From Megascapheus bottae (Eukaryota > Chordata > Mammalia > Rodentia > Geomyidae), in NCBI GenBank assembly GCA_024803745.1, contig JANJXV010000020.1, positions 20,128,777-20,192,776 of the forward strand: DNA of 64,000 nt, written 5' to 3'. Made by a program: the position numbers and the translations under genes. Below, in pieces: positions 58,037 through 64,000 of this stretch (its first letter is position 1; each line of letters begins with the position of its first letter). The notes below the pieces were generated by a model. The model saw nothing but the letters and a program-made list of their open reading frames with translations, was not told where the DNA came from and searched no databases.

Positions 58037-59097
58037 GCTTGGTACTGGCACAAGAACAGGCCTGAAGACCAATGGAATAGAACTGAGGACCCAGATATTA
58101 ACCCATAGACCTATGGACACCTAATCCATGATAAGGGAGGCAAAAACTAGAAAGCAAGAAAGCCTCTTCAACAAGTGTTGTTGGCAGAACTGGTTAATCA
58201 CCTGCAGAAAACTAAAGTTGGATCTTTCTTTGTCACACTGCACCAGGATTAACTCCAAATGGATCAAAGACCTTGAGGTAAAAGCAGATACACTGAAAAC
58301 TTTAACAGAAGGAATAGGAGATACACTAGGTTTCCTTGGCACAGGTCAAAACTTTCTTAATAAGGACCCAGAAACACAACAAATCTGGATAAGTGGGAAT
58401 GCATTAAACTGCAGAGCTTTTGTATGGCAAAGGACATAGCTAGCAAATTAACTAGAAAGCCTACAGAGTGGGAGAAAATCTTCACTAACCATACAATGGA
58501 CAAAGGCCTCATATCTAAAATATACCAACACCTCAAAAAATTGAATCACTCCAAAACTAATCTCCAAAGAAACAACCATCCCATTAAAAGATGGGCCAAA
58601 GATGTAAAGAGAGTCTTCTTGGGAGAAGAAATAAGAATGGCCTATAGACACATGAAGAAATGCTCAACATCTCTGGTCATAAAAGAAATGCAAATCAAAA
58701 CAACTCTAAGATTCTACCTCACTCCAGTTAGAATGGCCAGTATCCAGAAGTCTAATAACAACATATGCTGCAGGGGATGTGGCCAGGAGGGATCACTACT
58801 ACACTGTTGGTGGGAGTGCAAACTCGTTCAATCACTATGGAAAGCAGTATGGCAGTTCCTCAAAAGATTAAACATAGAGCTCCCCTATGACCCAGCAATT
58901 CAATTACTTGGCATTTACCCAGTCATCCAGAAACAAGGACATACTAAAACCACTATCACAACAATGTTCATTGCAGCACTATTTACCATAGCAAAGATAT
59001 GGAACCAACCTAGATGTCCCTCAATTGATGAGTGGATCAACAAGATGTGGTATTTATACACAATGGAATTCTATGCTGCTGTCAATGGAAAGACATA
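58037..59097 (+). pseudogene. L1 ORF2p C-terminal third, frameshifted
   Basis: An upstream block (CCWQNWLITCRKLKLD, NSKWIKDLEVKADTLK) lies in one frame and a 224-codon block in the next, overlapping near 58424-58439, so one indel separates them. The second block keeps the Cys/His motif CCRGCGQEGSLLHCWWEC (CX3CX7HX4C), PLLGIYP-like LLGIYPVIQKQG and WYLYTMEFYAAV. The last codons differ from the 36.4-kb copy because of a local deletion near 59085-59090. No endonuclease or reverse transcriptase remains. Confidence 0.93.
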
Positions 59098-59589
59098 AAA
59101 AAATCATATTAAGTGAAGTAAGCCAGACTCAAAGGAACATAGGCTCAAAAGTTTCCTTCATTTGTCCTAATCAGTAGAAATCTTGGGCTCTCCTAACAGA
59201 GATTCACAATAGAGCAAAATCTAGATACATAAGACCATATAGTATGTCGCTTAATGTAAAGACCTCCAGGATATAGAAACCAAAGCCATATAATGAGTGA
59301 TTGTTATCCTTAATGTACTATGTTATCTCTCATCTCCATGCTGTCCCTTGGTTATCCAATATTGTTACAGTATTTCATCATGTTATCTGATATATTGTGT
59401 ATATGTGTAATTGGTTATGTTAAATAGGATAGAGAAGGGGGGAAAACAAGATGAGGGGTGGGGGTGGGGTGAGGGAAATGGGGACCAAGACATGAGAAAT
59501 GGTATCAATATTTGTGAAGTAATGCACCTTCTATCTGGTGAATATTATGTAACTCTTCTATTAATTATAATAAAAATATATGGAAAGAA
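58037..59589 (+). mobile_element. 5'-truncated L1 (family I), 1.55 kb
   Basis: Begins in ORF2 at the region encoding a QLGTGTRT-like string (L1 cagcttggtactggcacaag) and runs to the 3'UTR (gggtgggggtggggtgaggg near 59456) and an A-rich tail. Imperfect 20-bp flanks at 58017-58036 and 59590-59609 (17 of 20 identical) represent an aged target-site duplication. Confidence 0.93.
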
Positions 59590-59609
59590 AAAAATACAAA
59601 AGCATCTCA

Positions 59610-61581
59610 AAGATTTTAGTTTCCCTGCAGAAGTTACATTTTTAGTAACAACTTCTAGACAAGTTATATTTGCTAATTTCTACAATGAATATTTTCAAGG
59701 AAGGAGGGATTGCCTGTAAATTCAAATAAGGCTGAATAACTAGCACTTATTTTAAAAATTAATATCATTAGTAAAGAAATAGAAATATTTGCTTAATTTT
59801 TTGTTTAATTTTTTTTTGAATTTTATCTCTTTGGTTGAGCAGGTTGACAGAAAATACTAACCTACATAACTTGGTTGGCACTCAGCCATATGCAAATGAG
59901 AGATTGTTCATTTGTATGTGAACATGTGACATATTTTCTCATGAAGCTTTAAAAGAATTATTGCAGTAAATAATGGAAAATATTTTTCTCCCTTTTTATA
60001 GAAGTGGTTGTAATTGGAAGGTACTGATAGTTTCCCCCAGATATGGTGATATTGTTTTCATTTATATATTGTAGTGTGTGATAAGTTTTTCTTTGTGAAG
60101 TCCTTATTCAGAAAAAAAAAAGGAAAAGGAAACATACTCCTGGGAGTAGCTTGTAAAACTGACTCATACTAAAATACAAGTGATATATAAAGTATCTTTC
60201 CCACATGAAATCAGGACTGCTGAAAACATTTTATCTGAGCACAGAAAGTAGGAAGATATTGCCCCAAAGCATATTAGACCTTTGTGTCCATTGTCAGATA
60301 CAAACCAAAGAACCACTGAGTTCACACCTTTTCTCTCCATTGAAATGCCCACGGGTGATCTCATTTTAGAGGGCACAGAGATAACTCATTGCATTTAGAA
60401 TGCAGCAGAATTCTAAGCTGTGAGTCTTTACAGTCCAGTGATCTAGCATGCCCTCAAATTGTTCATTCTTCTAGATTGAGGGATGAGAGTTAAAATTTTG
60501 CATTTGTTGGCTTTTCCCATTAAGCCCATATGATAAACACTGGGCACGGGAGTCAACACTTTTTAATACATATCATAATACTTAATGCCAAGTAAAAAGA
60601 AGGTGCACAAGAAATTATTGTGAATAGATAGAGTTGAGGAAAGAAGGAAAGCAGGTAGGAAATTTTGTTGTTTCTCCAAATTTGGATAGATAATGGACAG
60701 TTTTGTGTAGTATAAATTATGTGAATTATAGGCTACAAACCTGCCTTAAAACATTCAGCTTTTCATAGAACTCCATGATCAAATCATCCACAAAGCTCTA
60801 ATTAAAATGGCAGGTCTGAAAGTGTGATAAATTCTAAAATATGTTTGAACTGAGATTCTGGTCAGCTGTTGTGATTTTTTTTTATACAACTCAGTGAAAC
60901 CTGTTGTTTCAAACACCATATTGTGTACCATTTACAAGATCAAAATTACACTGAACACCTGGACAGATTCCAAGAGTCAAAGCTCCAGAGAGACCATGAA
61001 ATGAAGCAAGGCAGGCTGAGCCAGTAACCACATAAACACTTTCCACTGAAGCTCTGCAGTGCCTTGGCGGTCATAGAATTCTGAAAGCTATGATAAGCCA
61101 CAGAGCATTCTTGACGTCCAAAAGATGCAGAGAGAGTAGAGGATAGAGGAAAAACTTACATGAAGCAGCTGCTGGTGGCATCTTTGTGTTCCCATAATAG
61201 ATGTGTCCAATGCAAGTGAAAAATGGAAACTCCCAAACAAACACACACAAGATCTGACAGAGTTAGGATTAAGTTATTTAAACATGTGTTTGTAGGTGTG
61301 TTTGTGTGTGAAACTTCATCACTTGTTCCCAAATTGATCATCCCTTTTCTGTTGTGAAAAATTATAAACATTTCCACGCATAAATCTGTTTTAAAATTTA
61401 AACTTATTTCAACTGGTAAGTCAAAAACCAACCAAACAAACAAACAAAAAAAAAACCTGTACATATTTATATACTTTTTGGTCATGAACCTGGAATCACA
61501 TCTCTGAGTGGCCCATTGGAACTTGAAAAATGAGAAGCCAAACATTTTAATTTAAAAAATAATGTTGAAAGTACTAAAATG
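59610..61581. other. Unique intronic sequence
   Basis: About 2 kb with no recognised repeats. A 129-codon minus ORF (61156-61545) has no recognisable domain and is probably chance. An A-rich/CAAA stretch lies near 61425-61455. Confidence 0.5.
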
Positions 61582-61770
61582 GAGGTTATTGCTGGGAGCC
61601 TATAATCCTATCTGGGGTTCAGAGGCAGAAATTAAGGAAGAAAAGTCTGCAAGATTACATCTTCAAGTAAGTAGCCAGAAGCCAGGCTACTGGTATTCTC
61701 AAGCAGTAGAGTACCAGCCATGAGCAAGCAAGCCCAATACCAAGTTCAATCCCTTGAACCAGAAAAGAAA
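61582..61770 (+). mobile_element. B-type SINE, partial and diverged
   Basis: gctgggagcctataatccta, a shortened B1-like part, then aagtagccagaagccaggct, gtagagtaccagccatgagc and aagttcaatcccttgaacca. Confidence 0.7.
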
Positions 61771-62629
61771 AATAGCATTTCTGTCACTGATATTACTTAG
61801 GTGGTAACATGATATGTTCTTATCTTCCAATTCAGTAGTCCTATCACAAGAAAGAATAAAGTTAAATATTTATGATCTCCAAACACGATTAGAAAAGTCA
61901 TGGATTCAGTGGTAGATTCTCTTCTGTTTCAGATAGCTTCAATTAATGGACCACTTAATGAGTTGATTTAAATGATTCTACCACATCTAAGGAAACACAT
62001 TAGCATTAGCTACTTTCTCATAAGAAAGTTTGCACCCAGAAAAGTTTTCACTGCTTCCAATTTGTCTCACAGTCCTTTCTAATTTCCGCTGGTATAAATC
62101 AATTTAGATTTATTAGCTTAGTACAAAGGAACTTCAGTAAGTTTTAATAATAATTATCATTTTCCCTGATTAAAGTTAGATTGTTCAGGCCAGATGGAGT
62201 ACTTTTCCTGTCAGCTAGAATGAGCTTGCATTATGTGGCTATAATTTGTTTAGATCTAAATAAACAGATGGCAGAGTGACAAGACATTATACACTGGTGA
62301 TGTCAGCATTAGGGGCACACACATTGACTTCTTTAAGTGTTGTCATAACAGTCCTTATACTTCTGGAACAATAATCAGGGTTGCGCCTGAGCACTCTGTT
62401 TCCAGAGGTCAATCATCAGGATGGCATGTGTGTCTCAGAGAAAAATGTCCATGGAGTTTACATTTTAATCTTCAAAGCAATTGTTTTGGTAGCTTCTCTC
62501 AATGAGTTTTACAGGAGAAGGATCAATATTTCTAAATAAGAGGAATTTAAATGGGAAACTTTTGGTATAATTCTACTTGATAATCTTTATATTATGGCTA
62601 AGTATGTTAAACACCTTGAGTTCACAATT
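61771..62629. other. Unique intronic sequence; possible conserved element at 62150-62460
   Basis: No repeat recognised. 62150-62460 is of higher complexity than the rest, with CRE/AP-1-like tgatgtcagc and a ggtcaatcatca string. Conservation not testable. Confidence 0.35.
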
Positions 62630-62866
62630 GAAGCTGAGAACCCATGGCTCAAGCCTGTAACCTTAGTAACTCAGGTGGCCCAGATTTGAAGATCATGGTT
62701 TGAAGCCAGACCAGGAAGAAAAGTTTAGAGGTGTCTTACTTACACCTAATCATCTGGAAACCAGAAGTGGAGAAGTGATTCAAATAGCAGAGTAACAGCC
62801 TTGATTGAGGTAGCCAAGGTAAAGAGTGAAACTTTGAGTGCAAGTCCCAAAACTGGTGCGTGCTCA
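62630..62866 (+). mobile_element. B-type dimeric SINE, diverged
   Basis: ccatggctcaagcctgtaac, tggtttgaagccagaccagg, taatcatctggaaaccagaa, agcagagtaacagccttgat. It runs into a long (CA)n. Confidence 0.83.
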
Positions 62867-62881
62867 CACATAATCATTAGA

Positions 62882-62883
<2 letters not shown>

Positions 62884-62940
<57 letters not shown>
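62884..62940. repeat. (CA)n microsatellite
   Basis: About 28 uninterrupted CA units at the 3' tail of the B-type SINE at 62630-62866. Confidence 0.98.
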
Positions 62941-62942
<2 letters not shown>

Positions 62943-63113
62943 ACTATATGTCAGAAAACTACTAGATGCTTTAGATGCTTAAATAAGAAGTTTGTTATAA
63001 AGAGGATTTAGCCTTTACTAACTTTTCACATATATAAATGTGTATGTATACATATTCTAGAAATTAACCATGTGCATATAGATATTAGGGGAAAATTTTA
63101 GAAAGAAGTTTTC

Positions 63114-63318
63114 AGTTGGGCGTGGTGGCTCACACCTGTAATCCTAGCTACTCAGGAGGCTGAGATCTGAGGATGAAAGTTCAAAGCCAGCCCAGGCCAA
63201 AAGTACCTGAGATCAATTAACCTCTAGAAAGTGGGGCTTGGCTCCAGGGTAGGGTGGTAGCCTTAAGCTGAAGAGCTCAGGGACAACATCCAGGCCAGGT
63301 TCAAGACCCATGACACAC
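63114..63318 (+). mobile_element. B-type SINE, variant B', well preserved
   Basis: gttgggcgtggtggctcaca, cctgtaatcctagctactca, ggaggctgagatctgaggat in the left half; the B' module ccagggtagggtggtagcct and gctgaagagctcagggacaa in the right. Followed directly by a (GAAA)n tract. Confidence 0.94.
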
Positions 63319-63319
63319 A

Positions 63320-63323
63320 AAAG

Positions 63324-63409
<86 letters not shown>

Positions 63410-63480
63410 AAAGAAAAGAAAAGAAGGAAGGAAGGAAGGAAGGAAGGAAGAAAGAAAGAAAGAAAGAAAGAAGAAAGAAA
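63320..63480. repeat. (GAAA)n-(GAAG)n microsatellite
   Basis: About 160 bp, purine-only on the + strand after the first few units: GAAA units, a short GAAAA block, GGAA units, then mixed GAAA. It has grown from the A tail of the preceding SINE. Confidence 0.97.
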
Positions 63481-63792
63481 GTATTTTCCAAAAGGTGATT
63501 TGACATGATTTCTCCTGTCTGATGCATTTATTGTTGATTCCTACTAGAATTTCTTAATTGGACAGCTATGTTTGTTGAAGCCAATATTTCTAATATATAA
63601 TACTGGTACTATAGAAGTTAAAGGCTGATATTTGAAAATTCAGATAATATCAATGTAAATGTTGCACATGTATTTTTCAGTACAGAAATTAAGCTTCAAA
63701 AACTATTTTCAAATGTTTGATTCTACTACTTTTTGTAATATGATGGCACGTGTTTGCAAAACTATAATATTGTTCTCAAAGATTTCAACATT

Positions 63793-64000
63793 TTTTTTTA
63801 TTCCCATGCATTGATACCCTTTCACATGTCTTGGTCCCCATTTCTCTCCCCCCACCCCATCCCTTATCTTGTTTTCCCCCGTTCCCTATCCAATTTCAAA
63901 TAACCAAATACAAATATATCCAATATATCAGGTAACAAAGTGAGATAGTGTAACAATATGAGATAACCAAGGGACAGCAAAAGAGATGAGAGATAACATA
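63793..64000 (-). mobile_element. L1 3'UTR (family I), continues past the window
   Basis: T-rich start, then gcattgataccctttcacat, ctctccccccaccccatccc and gagataaccaagggacagca. Like the 2.1-kb copy it lacks the usual terminal 3' segment. The 5' part lies beyond the window. Confidence 0.9.

Noticed and set aside
61156..61545. 129-codon minus ORF
   Set aside because: Low-complexity composition, no recognisable domain, and no promoter or splice signals seen.

Overview
This is a window of rodent nuclear DNA lying inside one very large gene. The only host coding sequence I can support is a single 135-bp exon at 27155-27289 on the + strand. It encodes the end of extracellular domain I of the receptor tyrosine kinase ErbB4 (ERBB4 exon 4), with proper splice sites, phase 1 at both ends and no disruption. 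Everything else is the 3' part of intron 3 (before the exon) and the 5' part of intron 4 (after it). There is no bacterial, phage, plasmid or CRISPR content.

The lineage is suggested by the repeats. The window holds many dimeric SINEs of two kinds: (A) a tRNA-Ala/ID-like left monomer joined to a second monomer, matching my recollection of the IDL-Geo SINE described from Geomyoidea (kangaroo rats, pocket mice, pocket gophers); and (B) a B1-like left monomer joined to the same kind of right monomer. With the L1 subfamilies present, this points to a heteromyid or geomyid rodent. The species is inferred, not shown.

Layout. 1-27 kb: intron 3, AT-rich, with scattered A- and B-type SINEs, L1 3' ends (2.1, 13.9, 15.3 and 19.4 kb), one ancient L1 (16.1-16.8 kb), a conspicuous 290-bp triplet polypyrimidine tract (19.74-20.03 kb) and several (CA)n/(CCTT)n tracts. 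27.15 kb: ERBB4 exon 4. 27.3-47 kb: start of intron 4, with an unmasked stretch at 29.3-29.8 kb that is a candidate conserved element, L1 insertions with clean target-site duplications at 36.4 and 43.9 kb, a MIR at 43.1 kb and a perfect 15-bp-arm hairpin at 34.25 kb. 47.3-56.3 kb: an L1-dense block containing an almost full-length but frameshifted L1 on the - strand (47.72-53.84 kb) with a tandem-monomer 5'UTR, then a second L1 insertion framed by a 17-bp duplication. 56-64 kb: unique AT-rich intron, a 1.55-kb 5'-truncated L1 (58.0-59.6 kb), B-type SINEs and another L1 running off the end.

The mobile elements do not form a pathway with the gene. They are autonomous L1s, all visibly dead here, and the SINEs their machinery presumably mobilised, accumulated in a tolerant intron. 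All coordinates of decayed repeats are approximate because no alignment tool was available.
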